A stretch of DNA of 41,940 nucleotides. Origin: Deltaproteobacteria bacterium (GTDB lineage: Bacteria > Myxococcota > B64-G9). The notes under the pieces are model-generated. The model was not told the origin of the DNA. It saw only the letters and a program-made list of their open reading frames with translations, and made no database searches. The stretch is from contig JAUXGL010000011.1 of the NCBI GenBank assembly GCA_030622135.1, positions 1-41,940 of the forward strand. The letters are read 5' to 3'. A program made the translations under genes and the position numbers. Shown here one piece after another: positions 17,239 to 26,195 of the stretch (positions are counted from its first letter, which is position 1; every line of letters begins with the position of its first letter).

Positions 17239-17245
17239 GGTCTCC

Positions 17246-18829
17246 TCAACAGCCGAAAACGATGGTGAGCTCGAACTCCACCTTGTCTTCTTCCTTGGTC
17301 TTGCGGGTCTTGCCCGTGTGGACCTCGTTGAAACACTCGTATTCGCTTAGAGACGATCTGATCTTCTCGGCCGACCCGAAGCTGTCGGTGAGGCCGCCTA
17401 TCTGGACTTTCTTCGGGCTGATCTTGATGTATTTCATTTTCAGCTCCAGCTCATCCGGAACGCGTTCGTGGATCTCGCGGAGCACGTCCAGCGCGGTGTG
17501 CCGCGGCAACAGATCTCCCTCGGGTGACAGCTTTTCCTCGATGATGGAGATGGCCACCTCGGGATCGTCGATCTCCCTTCCGATGATGGCCTTGGTGGTT
17601 GCCTTCATCCGCCGGTTCAGCGTGTTTTCCGCCGAAGACAGGCTCAGGTAACTGGTGACGGCGTAGCCGATGGCCAGAAACGCCAAAATCAACAAGGCCA
17701 CGGCCAGGTGCAACAGCTTGCCCCGGACGATCTTCATGTCGCCCTGGTGGGAGAACGGACCTTTGCGCAGGCTCAAGAAGCCGCGCCGGCCGCCCTGGTG
17801 GGCGTGCAGGGCCAGACCCAGGGCCTTGACCCAGGTGTTGCCGCCCTTGGTTTCGTCGCCGTTTTCCAGGTGGTCCATTCCGGGCAGGTCGAAGTGCTCC
17901 GTGCGGATGCGCTCCACCAAAACGCCCAACTCGCCGGCCAGGTACCAGTCCAGGTTTTCTACCGACGAGCCGCCGCCGCAGAGCCAGATCTTTTCAATCG
18001 GGCGCTTGATCATGGAGTGTTGGGCAGAGAAGGACTGCCGCAACTCGCGCACCAGGGAGGCGGTGGCCCGCTTGACCGCGTCGGAGATGATGGCCTGCTC
18101 CGGGGTGCCGGCGGTTCGCCCGTTGGACTCGACGAACCCGCTGCGGCGCTTGCCCGCTTCGGCCTTGGTCGAACTCACCTTGAAGGCCTCGGCCAGTCGG
18201 GCGGTGATGTCCAGCCCGCCCCCGGAGATGGTGCGGGCGAACTCGGCCCCGTCGGGGCCGATGATGCATAGGGAGGTGAGCCGGTGGCCGATGTCCACCA
18301 CCGCCACACTTCCGCCGGTCTCCACCGGTGGTAGGGCTTCTATCAGGCTGGTGTAGGCCAGGCAGTCCGGACCGATCAGGCGAGGATCCAGGTTGGCCGA
18401 GTCGAAGACCTCCAGCCAGCGGGCCATGCGTTCGATCCGGCAGAAGGCCAGTAGGAGGCGCGATTCCTCATTTTTGGTCGGTCCGGTCTGCAGGTAGTCG
18501 AACACCACTTCGTCTAAAGAGAAGGGGATCTGGCTTTCCAACTCCAGGCCGATGGTCTGGGCGATTCGTTTGCGGTCGGAGAAAGGCAGTGAGAGCAGGT
18601 GGATGGCCACCTCGTCTCCTGGCAGGGCGGTGGCCACCAGATCGGCGACCCGGTCGTTGCCTTCTAGCTGCTGCAGGGCCTCGCCGACCTTTTCGGGGCG
18701 TTGCCGGTCGTCGTCGGGCACCGGTATGTGGGTGAAGTCGACCACTTCGACGGTGCGGAAACTGCTGCGCAGTCGTACCCGCTTGATCCATTTACAACCC
18801 AGATCCAGTCCTACGGTTAACTGTGCCAC
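17246..18829 (-). CDS. gspL: Type II secretion system protein GspL
   Basis: The 527-residue protein starts with an actin-like cytoplasmic domain (residues ~1-340; first loop GLDLGCKWIKR, later VAVVDIGHR and LCGGGSS), as in PilM and GspL. One membrane helix follows at ~378-398 (LLHLAVALLILAFLAIGYAV), then a ferredoxin-like periplasmic domain (~430-527). GspL recruits the GspE ATPase to the membrane. At 527 residues it is longer than the usual ~400, and its front is closer to PilM than in enterobacterial GspL. The start is GTG 18829 with AAGGAGAG before it. Confidence 0.9.
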   Translation of the reverse strand: MAQLTVGLDLGCKWIKRVRLRSSFRTVEVVDFTHIPVPDDDRQRPEKVGEALQQLEGNDRVADLVATALPGDEVAIHLLSLPFSDRKRIAQTIGLELESQIPFSLDEVVFDYLQTGPTKNEESRLLLAFCRIERMARWLEVFDSANLDPRLIGPDCLAYTSLIEALPPVETGGSVAVVDIGHRLTSLCIIGPDGAEFARTISGGGLDITARLAEAFKVSSTKAEAGKRRSGFVESNGRTAGTPEQAIISDAVKRATASLVRELRQSFSAQHSMIKRPIEKIWLCGGGSSVENLDWYLAGELGVLVERIRTEHFDLPGMDHLENGDETKGGNTWVKALGLALHAHQGGRRGFLSLRKGPFSHQGDMKIVRGKLLHLAVALLILAFLAIGYAVTSYLSLSSAENTLNRRMKATTKAIIGREIDDPEVAISIIEEKLSPEGDLLPRHTALDVLREIHERVPDELELKMKYIKISPKKVQIGGLTDSFGSAEKIRSSLSEYECFNEVHTGKTRKTKEEDKVEFELTIVFGC

Positions 18830-18847
18830 GAAAGGCTCTCCTTTTAA

Positions 18848-20077
18848 TTACATTACGCGCCAGTACAGGATTTCCTGTCCCGACGCGGTGTTCTTGACCA
18901 CGGCGTGGACCGTCACCACCGTCTCGCCGACTTCGCCCACCGCCTTGACTGAAAACGTGTCGGAGAACGGCGCCAGGTTCTTCATGAAATAGGGGCTGAA
19001 AGTCGGTCCCATGCTGTCGAAGAAAGCCTGGATGGCTTGGTTGTTAGGCACCATGAAGGTGGTCATCTGCATCATGTTGCGGAACTCGAAAAACAGGGCC
19101 AGCACCTCCAGCAGCTGGGGCAGCCCCTGCTCGGTACACAAGGGAATGTTTTCCGGCTGCATGCACAAGAGCGAAAGCATCATCTTGGGGTCGTTCACCG
19201 AGGTGAGGTTCAACAGCAGGCTGGGATCGGTGTAGACGGTGAACTTGTTGGAGAACTCCCGCATGAAGTCGTCGCCGATTCCCCGTATCATGTGGAGCTC
19301 GTCCACCGTGAAGAACGGATCGTTCTTGTTCTGGTACGGGTCATCGATCATGTCGTAGCGGGAATCTTCGCCGGAGGTTCCCGGCTGGAACACGGTGGCC
19401 TGGGAAAACGGATTCTCGACGACCAAATTGGGATTGAAGTTGTCGAAGGCGTTGTCTATGTCGACCCAGTCGTGTATGGCCGTTACGATGTCGGCGGGGG
19501 TGTTGTACTGGCCGTCGGAGTCCGGTTCCTCGAACATCATCTGGTAGCGCGGCGAGCCGATCAGGGCCAGTACCTGGGCCGTCACCGGCGAAGAAATGGA
19601 GGCGATGGAATCCAGGGCATTGATGTTGATCTTGCTGTATTCGTCCTCGATCTCCGCGTAGAAATGGCCCTTAAACTCGCCGAAGCCCCGCAGCTCGCCC
19701 AGGTTGGCATCCTTCATGCCGAAGGCCTCGGCCAGCTCTCCCTTGGTCAGGGCCTTGGCCAGGTCGCTCTCGATGGGAACCAGCTGGTACAGCTTGAGCA
19801 TTCCGCCGGTGAGTTTGTCCACCTGTCCCTGGAAATGCAGAATGAGCCGGGAGAAGTTCATGGCCGAGCGGGCCAGGTAGTAGGCTTTCATACGGTCGCG
19901 CACATTGGCGGCAATTTGCGCGTTCACCCGGGTCTGGAAGACGAAATCCACCACGATGACGGAAAGCACCGCGACGGTGACCAGCACCATCAACAGTGCC
20001 ATGCCGCTCTCGTTTCGCGCCAGCCGCCGAAACGTTTTGGGGGGAACGGCTCCGCCTTTTTTCGTCGTTGCTCTCAT
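18848..20077 (-). CDS. gspK: Type II secretion minor pseudopilin GspK
   Basis: The true start is ATG 20077 (409 residues): it overlaps the gspJ stop as ATGA, and the N-terminus then carries the prepilin signal ESG|MALLMVLVTVAVLSV. Position +5 is Met and not Glu, which is normal for GspK, the tip pseudopilin. Its large alpha domain follows (RDRMKAYYLARSAMNF, then INALDSIASI and FFTVDELHMIRGI). GspK caps the pseudopilus with GspI and GspJ. The longer open frame up to 20299 lies inside gspJ and is not coding. Confidence 0.92.
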   Translation of the reverse strand: MRATTKKGGAVPPKTFRRLARNESGMALLMVLVTVAVLSVIVVDFVFQTRVNAQIAANVRDRMKAYYLARSAMNFSRLILHFQGQVDKLTGGMLKLYQLVPIESDLAKALTKGELAEAFGMKDANLGELRGFGEFKGHFYAEIEDEYSKININALDSIASISSPVTAQVLALIGSPRYQMMFEEPDSDGQYNTPADIVTAIHDWVDIDNAFDNFNPNLVVENPFSQATVFQPGTSGEDSRYDMIDDPYQNKNDPFFTVDELHMIRGIGDDFMREFSNKFTVYTDPSLLLNLTSVNDPKMMLSLLCMQPENIPLCTEQGLPQLLEVLALFFEFRNMMQMTTFMVPNNQAIQAFFDSMGPTFSPYFMKNLAPFSDTFSVKAVGEVGETVVTVHAVVKNTASGQEILYWRVM

Positions 20078-20799
20078 TGCGATGGTTTCATCCAGTTGAA
20101 GAGGGGCTTGTTTGTGAAGATACGCGTCGTGGTTGTGAAGGAAGCCTCCTCTTTGTATTCGTCGATGACGGTCAAGGTGATGCGAACCAGGTTGGGCAGC
20201 CGGTTGAGCCTCTCGATTTGGCTGCAGTCCCACTCTTCCACCCAATCTTCCTTTTCTTCGTCCCAGAGCTTGAAGTGCAGCGACTCGATGTCCGGACACA
20301 GCACCAGGGTCTCGCCGCCCTCCTCGGGCTCTCCGTCTATTCTAGTTTTTTCCCGGCGGACCAGGTTGGTAATCGAAGAGTCCTCCGGGTCCCCTTCGCT
20401 GTAGTAGGAGAGCACGTTCTGATCCGACTCGTTGGCGTCCTTGAACAGGCGCAGGTGCGAGAAGGAAGAGAAGACCATCCGGTCCACCTTGCCTTCGCGC
20501 TCGACCTTGAAGATCGTCTTGTGCCGGCGTTCTCCCGTGGGGGTGTCCAGCTCGCGGCAGTCGTACACGAAGGTCATGGATATCTCCCTCGACATTCGCT
20601 CCAGGGCCACCCGGACGGTGTGGAAACGCTCCTGGCCTTGCAGGACGAACTCGCGCGTGTCGAAGGTGCGGGCGAAGCTGCCGTACACCAGGACGGTGAT
20701 CATCCCGGAGATTCCGATGGCGATCAGCAGCTCCATCAGTGTGAATCCCCCGCCCGACGGAGTCTTGGCGAAGTCGGGTTTTTGTCGCGCGTTTCGCAT
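20074..20799 (-). CDS. gspJ: Type II secretion minor pseudopilin GspJ
   Basis: The 241-residue protein carries the prepilin peptidase site GGG|FTLMELLIAIGISG with Glu at +5, a single hydrophobic helix and a beta-rich globular domain. GspJ joins GspI and GspK in the tip complex of the pseudopilus. The gene lies 10 bases after gspI and overlaps gspK by four bases (ATGA), so the three are translated together. A prepilin peptidase gene (gspO/pilD) is needed for processing but is not in the window. Confidence 0.92.
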   Translation of the reverse strand: MRNARQKPDFAKTPSGGGFTLMELLIAIGISGMITVLVYGSFARTFDTREFVLQGQERFHTVRVALERMSREISMTFVYDCRELDTPTGERRHKTIFKVEREGKVDRMVFSSFSHLRLFKDANESDQNVLSYYSEGDPEDSSITNLVRREKTRIDGEPEEGGETLVLCPDIESLHFKLWDEEKEDWVEEWDCSQIERLNRLPNLVRITLTVIDEYKEEASFTTTTRIFTNKPLFNWMKPSQ

Positions 20800-20809
20800 G
20801 CCTTCCTCT

Positions 20810-21544
20810 TTACTTGAACGGCGGCGGTTTCCTGTTTTTGTGCTTCTGGGTCATGTCAATCGTTCCGCCGGGCACGGTTTGGCCCGTCCCGGCCGCGCCG
20901 GAAGCCCGGGGCACCCTCACCAGGTGGGTGGTGACGGCCAGTTGCTCGTCTTCGCCGCCCTGGCCCCACGAGACTACGAGCGTCACCTCGCGGATGGCCT
21001 CCTGCAGCATCGTGGTCAGCGACTCCACGCTGCCGCGGAGCATGTCCGGGTTCAGCAGGCCGGCCATTCCGCCCCCGCCCAGTTTGCCTTTCATCTGGCC
21101 GGAGAGTAGGCTCTCCGCCCCGCCCAGTTGGCCGAGCATGTTCTGCGTCCCGCCTTCTTTGCCCTCGCCGCCGCCCATGGAAGAGAGCATGGTTTCGAAC
21201 GCCGCCCCGACGGGAAGCTCCACCTTCTTGATCTCTATTTGCCACTGGAAATTGGGGTAGCCCAACTCGTCGAAGTCGTCTTCTTCCTTTTCGTCCATGT
21301 CGGGGAACCCGTCCTTTTCGAGCTTTTGCTCCCATTCTTCCATCTTGGCCTGGGCCAAAAACGAAGCGACGGTGATCTGCTTGCCGTAGGTGCTCAGGCG
21401 GACGGAGGCACTCTGGGTTCCGATCAGGGCTACGTAGGCCGTGGCGATGATACCCAGGGCCACCATGACCTCCAGAAGCGTCGCGCCGCACTGTTCTTTC
21501 CGTCCCGGCAACGGTCTATACTTTTTCCAAGACTTTGCTGCCAT
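20810..21544 (-). CDS. gspI: Type II secretion minor pseudopilin GspI with a Gly-rich insertion
   Basis: The prepilin site reads CG|ATLLEVMVALGIIATAYV: Ala at +1 in place of the usual Phe or Met, but Glu at +5 is kept. I choose ATG 21544 (244 residues; weak AGG site); an ATG seven codons earlier (21565) is possible. GspI is normally about 120-130 residues. The extra length is a Gly/Met/Leu-rich segment at residues ~118-170 (SSMGGGEGKEGG and so on) within the globular domain, plus a C-terminal polar tail. The final strands (REVTLVVSW) are conserved. Its place between gspH and gspJ supports the call. Confidence 0.9.
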   Translation of the reverse strand: MAAKSWKKYRPLPGRKEQCGATLLEVMVALGIIATAYVALIGTQSASVRLSTYGKQITVASFLAQAKMEEWEQKLEKDGFPDMDEKEEDDFDELGYPNFQWQIEIKKVELPVGAAFETMLSSMGGGEGKEGGTQNMLGQLGGAESLLSGQMKGKLGGGGMAGLLNPDMLRGSVESLTTMLQEAIREVTLVVSWGQGGEDEQLAVTTHLVRVPRASGAAGTGQTVPGGTIDMTQKHKNRKPPPFK

Positions 21545-21591
21545 CACCAACCTGCCTTGCAACATGTTGTCGCGTTTCCATCAACAAGTGC

Positions 21592-22266
21592 CTATTCCTC
21601 CACTTCGATGTATTCCGGGTGAATCTTGACCAAGCCGGTCAAGGCTTTCACTACCAGCGTGTAGGTGTCCTCGGTGTCGTCGCCGATGTGGATGACCGCC
21701 CGCTCGGTCATCCCCGTGGGAAAGCAGTACAAGTACGCCCGGCCGGCGGTCACCCGGTCATTCTGGTGGGCCACCCAGACGTCCAAAAAGACGATGTCCT
21801 CGGGGAGGGACTTCTTTTTCGTATAGCGTCCGACGAAGTCGGAAAAGGAAGGCTTGCCCTTGGGTTGCCACATCTCGCCGCCTTCGATGTAGCCGCGGTT
21901 GATAAAACGCCGGGAGCGGCCCCGCTCCTTCTCTTGCTCGGCCTCTTCGCTAAGCCGGCCCTCGGACACGCCGGTTTTCTCCCGGTCGAAGAGGTACTTC
22001 TCCGAGGAGCTCTCCACCCAGTAGGCTTGTTCGTCCAGATCGAACACCAGTCGGAAGGGAACGTTCTTTCGCGCCGCCAGGTCGTAGGTGAAGCGGATGG
22101 CCCCGGCGACCTCCGCAACCGTGGCCCTCAGGTTCGCTCCGATGATGTTGACTATCGAGGGGACCACGATGGTCACGACCAGGGCGAGCAGGGCAACCAC
22201 GATGACCAGCTCGATCAACGTGAACCCGGCCTTTTTGCAACTCTGGCTTTTCGTCTTCCGAATCAT
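21592..22266 (-). CDS. gspH: Type II secretion minor pseudopilin GspH
   Basis: The 224-residue protein has the prepilin site KAG|FTLIELVIVVALLALV with Glu at +5, followed by a beta domain with a charged loop (EEAEQEKERGRSRR) at residues ~108-122. GspH connects the shaft of GspG to the GspI-J-K tip. It is somewhat longer than the usual ~170 residues because of that loop. The gene lies three bases after gspG. Confidence 0.92.
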   Translation of the reverse strand: MIRKTKSQSCKKAGFTLIELVIVVALLALVVTIVVPSIVNIIGANLRATVAEVAGAIRFTYDLAARKNVPFRLVFDLDEQAYWVESSSEKYLFDREKTGVSEGRLSEEAEQEKERGRSRRFINRGYIEGGEMWQPKGKPSFSDFVGRYTKKKSLPEDIVFLDVWVAHQNDRVTAGRAYLYCFPTGMTERAVIHIGDDTEDTYTLVVKALTGLVKIHPEYIEVEE

Positions 22267-22269
22267 TGA

Positions 22270-22680
22270 CTAGTTATCAAACACCAGGTCCTTGTCGAAG
22301 CTTTCCCCGCCCGGCGATCCGTCCGCGCCGAAGGATTTCAGCGTGTACGAGCGCGAGTTGTGGCGGACGTACTGGAGCTCGTTGCCCCACATGTCCTTGG
22401 GCATTTCCCTCATGACTTCCTTGGTCACCAGTACCTGGATGCCTTCCTCGGTGGAGGGGTACGAGTTGAAACGGATCTTGTACGCGTCCAGGGCCTGCTC
22501 GATGTTGTGCATCTGGATGTTGGTGCTGTCCACCCTGGCCTGGTCCTGCGTGCGGACGTAATAGACCGTGATCAGGGTTGCCATCATTCCCAGGATGGCG
22601 ATCACCACCATGATCTCGATCAGAGTCATGCCGCGCCGGCTGCGGGCGGCTGTTTTAAGGATTGGTTTACCGGCTTTCAT
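22270..22680 (-). CDS. gspG: Type II secretion major pseudopilin GspG
   Basis: The 136-residue protein has the classic prepilin signal SRRG|MTLIEIMVVIAILGMM with Glu at +5, and the C-terminal GspG elements: RFNSYPSTEEGIQVLV, PKDMWGNELQYV and SFGADGSPGGE, which form the calcium-binding loop of the family. GspG makes up the shaft of the pseudopilus. It follows lspA by nine bases; GGAGG precedes the start. Length and motifs are standard. Confidence 0.96.
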   Translation of the reverse strand: MKAGKPILKTAARSRRGMTLIEIMVVIAILGMMATLITVYYVRTQDQARVDSTNIQMHNIEQALDAYKIRFNSYPSTEEGIQVLVTKEVMREMPKDMWGNELQYVRHNSRSYTLKSFGADGSPGGESFDKDLVFDN

Positions 22681-22689
22681 GTTCCCTCC

Positions 22690-23250
22690 TTAGGTTCCTG
22701 TGTTTGTCTCGTCGAGCTTCATGCGCTTAAACCAGGTGTGGAGCAAAGTCCCCACCAGGATGAATGAGCCGACGGTAATGGCGATGTCCGCCAGGTTGAA
22801 CGTGGGCCAGTGGGCCCGGTTGCCAATGTGGATATCGAGGAAGTCCGGCACTTCTCCCCGCGCCACTCGATCCACCAGGTTGGAGACGGCCCCGCCCAGG
22901 ATCAGGCCCAGGGATACGGACGTGGTCATGTTCCAGCCCAGTGTCTTGACGCTGTAGGTGACGATGGCGAACATGGCCAGGACGCTCAACGCCAGGAGGA
23001 TGGGCAGGCGCAGCCCCTCGGGCAGGTCGGCGAAGAGGCCGAAGGCCCCGTGGGGATTGGCCCGTAGCTTCAGATTCAGCAGGCCGGGAATGATCTCCAG
23101 CGATTCGTCCGGCAAGAGTACCTGGGCGGCGATCCACTTGGTTACCTGGTCCAGGACGCCGGCGGTGGCGGCGACCGTCAGTATGACCACCGTGCGCAGC
23201 GAAGGCGACGTTCGTGGGTTTTGGTTCATGCCGGGTTCGGTCTGGTTCAT
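22690..23250 (-). CDS. lspA: Lipoprotein signal peptidase (signal peptidase II)
   Basis: With ATG 23250 the protein has 186 residues, four membrane helices and the LspA motifs: DQVTKW, RANPHGAFG, the catalytic segment GGAVSNLVDRV and the second catalytic aspartate in FNLADIAI. It removes signal peptides from diacylglyceryl-prolipoproteins at the inner membrane. CCGGTGAG, which contains the gspF stop, serves as its ribosome site, so it is coupled to gspF. Placement between gspF and gspG is unusual. Several lipoproteins in this window would be its clients. Confidence 0.95.
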   Translation of the reverse strand: MNQTEPGMNQNPRTSPSLRTVVILTVAATAGVLDQVTKWIAAQVLLPDESLEIIPGLLNLKLRANPHGAFGLFADLPEGLRLPILLALSVLAMFAIVTYSVKTLGWNMTTSVSLGLILGGAVSNLVDRVARGEVPDFLDIHIGNRAHWPTFNLADIAITVGSFILVGTLLHTWFKRMKLDETNTGT

Positions 23251-23254
23251 GGGC

Positions 23255-24478
23255 TCACCGGACAAACTCGTTTAGTTGCATGATGGGCAGCAGGATCGAG
23301 ACCACCATGAAGCCGACCGCGCCGCCCATCATGACGATCATCAACGGTTCGAGCAAGGTCATCAGCGCGTTGATCCGCGTTTCGGTCTGCTCCTGGTAAC
23401 TCTCGGCCACGTTGTTGAGCATATCCTCCAGCTGTCCCGAGCGCTCGCCCACGGCGATCATATGGATCACCAGTGGGGGAAACTCCCCGCTGCGCTTGAG
23501 CGGGGCGGCGATGCTCTCGCCCTCCTTGATGCTCTTCCGGGCGTCGTCGAGGGCGTCGGCCAGGATGCGGTTGTTTACGATGTTGCGGACGATGCTCATG
23601 GCGCCCAGCAGCGGGACGCCGCTCTTGAGCAGGGTGGAGAGCGTCTTGGTAAAGCGGGAGATGGCCAGCATGCGCAGGAGCTTTCCCATCACGGGCATGT
23701 CCAGCTTGAAGCGATCCCACTTTTTCCGGCCCCGGTCCGTCTTGACGTATCGGATCAGGGCGAAGATCGAGACCGCCAGCACGGACAGGATCAGCCACCA
23801 GTATCCGGTGATGAAGTTGGCCGTGCCCATGAGAATTTTGGTGGGGAGGGGCAGGGCGGCCTGGCGGTCTTCGAAGATCTTGGTGATCTGGGGGAGGACC
23901 GCGACCAGCAGGACGCCCATTATGCCCAGGCCCACCAGCACCATGATGGCGGGATAGGTCAGCGCTCCGATGATCTTGGAGCGCAGTCGGGCCTGGGACT
24001 CGGTGAAGTCGGCCAGCCGGGTCAGCACCACGTCCAGGGCGCCGGAGGTTTCGCCCGCGCGGATCATGTTGCAGTAGAGATCGGGAAACACCCGGGGATG
24101 CTGGCCCATGGCGTCGGCCAGGGAGCTGCCCTCGTTCACCCGCTGCTTGACCTGGGAGAGAACCAGTTTCAGGTTGTTGTTTTCCGTCTGGTCCACCACC
24201 GCGGTGAGGCTTTCCACCAGGGTGACGCCGGCGTGCAGCAGCGTGGCCAACTGTCGGGTGACCACGGCCAGCTCCCGGGTGGACACCCGCTTGGTGAAGC
24301 GCTTGATGTCGATCTCGCCGGCGGTCTTGGCGTGGTCGTCCGCCTGCTGGGAGATCTCGGTGGGGAAGATCCCCTCCTTGCGCAGCAGGCCCTGGAGGGT
24401 GCGCACGCTGTCGGCGTTGCGGATGCCGCTGACGTTTTTCCCCGCGGCGGTGACGCCTTTGAACTGGTAGACGGCCAT
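23255..24478 (-). CDS. gspF: Type II secretion inner membrane platform protein GspF
   Basis: The 407-residue protein has the short N-terminal segment YQFKGVTAAGKNVSG, two tandem GspF domains (each with conserved helices such as LATLLHAGVTLVESL and LSTLLKSGVPLLGAM) and three membrane helices at ~180-200, ~220-245 and ~380-400. GspF is the central membrane protein that couples GspE turning to pseudopilus growth. It starts three bases after the gspE stop and overlaps lspA slightly. All features are standard. Confidence 0.95.
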   Translation of the reverse strand: MAVYQFKGVTAAGKNVSGIRNADSVRTLQGLLRKEGIFPTEISQQADDHAKTAGEIDIKRFTKRVSTRELAVVTRQLATLLHAGVTLVESLTAVVDQTENNNLKLVLSQVKQRVNEGSSLADAMGQHPRVFPDLYCNMIRAGETSGALDVVLTRLADFTESQARLRSKIIGALTYPAIMVLVGLGIMGVLLVAVLPQITKIFEDRQAALPLPTKILMGTANFITGYWWLILSVLAVSIFALIRYVKTDRGRKKWDRFKLDMPVMGKLLRMLAISRFTKTLSTLLKSGVPLLGAMSIVRNIVNNRILADALDDARKSIKEGESIAAPLKRSGEFPPLVIHMIAVGERSGQLEDMLNNVAESYQEQTETRINALMTLLEPLMIVMMGGAVGFMVVSILLPIMQLNEFVR

Positions 24479-24481
24479 GGC

Positions 24482-26191
24482 TTATCTCGTGTCTTCCTGG
24501 GTGACCCGCAGAACTTCTTCCAGGGTGGTCAGGCCCTGGCTGATCTTGTCGGCGCCGTCTTCGCGCAGGGTCAGCATGCCTTTCTGCATGACCGCCCGCT
24601 TGATGGTGCCGGAGTCCACGTTCTTGAGTACTAGCTGGCGGATGTCGTCATCCAGCTCCAGCAGCTCGTAGATGCCCATGCGGCCCATGTATCCGGTCTT
24701 GAAGCACTTGGGACACCCCACCGCCTTGTGGATGAACTCGGGTTTCTTGTGCCCGTTGTCGCGCAGGCCCAGCTCGCCCCATTCGACGTCGGTGGGCTTG
24801 ATCTTCTGGCGGCAGTGGGGGCAGGCCAGGCGCACCAGGCGCTGGGCCAGGATGCCCACCAGGGATGAGGCCACCAGAAACGGCTCCACGCCCATGTCCA
24901 CCAGCCGGGTGACCGCGCCCGCGGCGTCGTTGGTGTGGACGGTGGAAAATACCAGGTGACCGGTGAGCGACGCCTGGATGGCGATCTCGGCGGTCTGCAG
25001 GTCGCGGATCTCGCCGACCATGATGATGTCGGGGTCCTGGCGCAAAAACGACCGGAGCACGTTGGAGAAGGAGAGGTCGATCTTGTCGTTGACGTGAATC
25101 TGGCCGACCCCCGCGAGTTGGTACTCCACGGGATCTTCCACGGTCAGGATGTTGACCTCCGGCGTGTTGATCTTGGTCAAGGCGGCGTACAGGGTGGTGG
25201 TCTTGCCGCTGCCGGTGGGGCCGGTCACCAGGATGATTCCGTGGCTGCGGTGGATCAGCCCGTTCATGGTTCTCAGGTTGGTCTCGTTGAATCCGATCTG
25301 GTCGAGATCCAGCAGTACGGCGCTGCGGTCCAGCAGGCGCATGACCACTCGCTCCCCGTGAACGGTGGGTACCGTGCTCAGGCGGATGTCGATGTCCTTG
25401 CCGGCGATCTTGATGCGGATGCGGCCGTCCTGGGGCAGCCGCTTTTCGGCGATGTTCAGGCCGCCCATGATCTTCACCCGGGAGGTGATGCTGGACTGGA
25501 ACCGCTTGGGCGTACGCAGGATCTCGTAGAGGATCCCGTCGCGGCGGAAGCGGACCGAGATGTCCCTTTCCATGGGCTCGATGTGGACGTCGCTGCAGCG
25601 CTCCTTGACCGCCTGGAACAGCAGCGAGTTTACCAGGCGGATGATGGGCGCCTCGTCCGAGGCGTCCAGGAGATCCTCGGGTTCCTCCAGCTCCTGCGCC
25701 AGGGTGTCCAGATCGGTTTCCTCGAGATCGTCGACCAGCGCCTCGGCCTCGTTGGCCGAGCGGTCGTAGAGTCGGTTGATTCCGTCCAGGATGACCTGCC
25801 CGGTGGCCAGCACGGTGCGGATGGGTTGACCCAGGAGCATGCGCACGTCGTCTTGGGCGAAGGTGTTCAGCGGATCGCTCACCGCCACCACCACCTCGTC
25901 GGTCGTCTGGCTCAGGGGCAGGACCATCTGCTGCTTGGCGAAGTTGATGGGGATGCGGCGCACCAGCTCGGCGTCCACCGCGGAGACGTCGATCTCGTCC
26001 ACTACCGGCAGGTCCAGCTGGGCGGATAGCGCGTTGATGACGTCCTCGGCGGTGACCACTTTCATTCCCATAAGGATTTCGCCGATGCGTCCGCCGCGCT
26101 CGTTCTGGTGCTGAAGGGCTTCTTCGATCTTCTCCAGGTCGAAGCCGACCTGCTCGCTAAGTATCTCGCCGAGTCTGCGGGTGTCGCCCAT
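24482..26191 (-). CDS. gspE: Type II secretion ATPase GspE
   Basis: ATG 26191 (569 residues) is chosen because GGAGTAGGCGC precedes it and it lies four bases after the gspD stop; the in-frame ATG at 26221 is inside gspD. Domains are: N1E-type helical domain (~1-150), then the hexameric ATPase with Walker A GPTGSGKTTT (~320), Asp box and Walker B region (IMVGEIRDLQTAEIA), His box and the tetracysteine metal site (CPHC ... CPKC, ~455-500). It powers pseudopilus assembly from the cytoplasmic side through GspL. A full-length typical member. Confidence 0.96.
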   Translation of the reverse strand: MGDTRRLGEILSEQVGFDLEKIEEALQHQNERGGRIGEILMGMKVVTAEDVINALSAQLDLPVVDEIDVSAVDAELVRRIPINFAKQQMVLPLSQTTDEVVVAVSDPLNTFAQDDVRMLLGQPIRTVLATGQVILDGINRLYDRSANEAEALVDDLEETDLDTLAQELEEPEDLLDASDEAPIIRLVNSLLFQAVKERCSDVHIEPMERDISVRFRRDGILYEILRTPKRFQSSITSRVKIMGGLNIAEKRLPQDGRIRIKIAGKDIDIRLSTVPTVHGERVVMRLLDRSAVLLDLDQIGFNETNLRTMNGLIHRSHGIILVTGPTGSGKTTTLYAALTKINTPEVNILTVEDPVEYQLAGVGQIHVNDKIDLSFSNVLRSFLRQDPDIIMVGEIRDLQTAEIAIQASLTGHLVFSTVHTNDAAGAVTRLVDMGVEPFLVASSLVGILAQRLVRLACPHCRQKIKPTDVEWGELGLRDNGHKKPEFIHKAVGCPKCFKTGYMGRMGIYELLELDDDIRQLVLKNVDSGTIKRAVMQKGMLTLREDGADKISQGLTTLEEVLRVTQEDTR

Positions 26192-26195
26192 GCGC

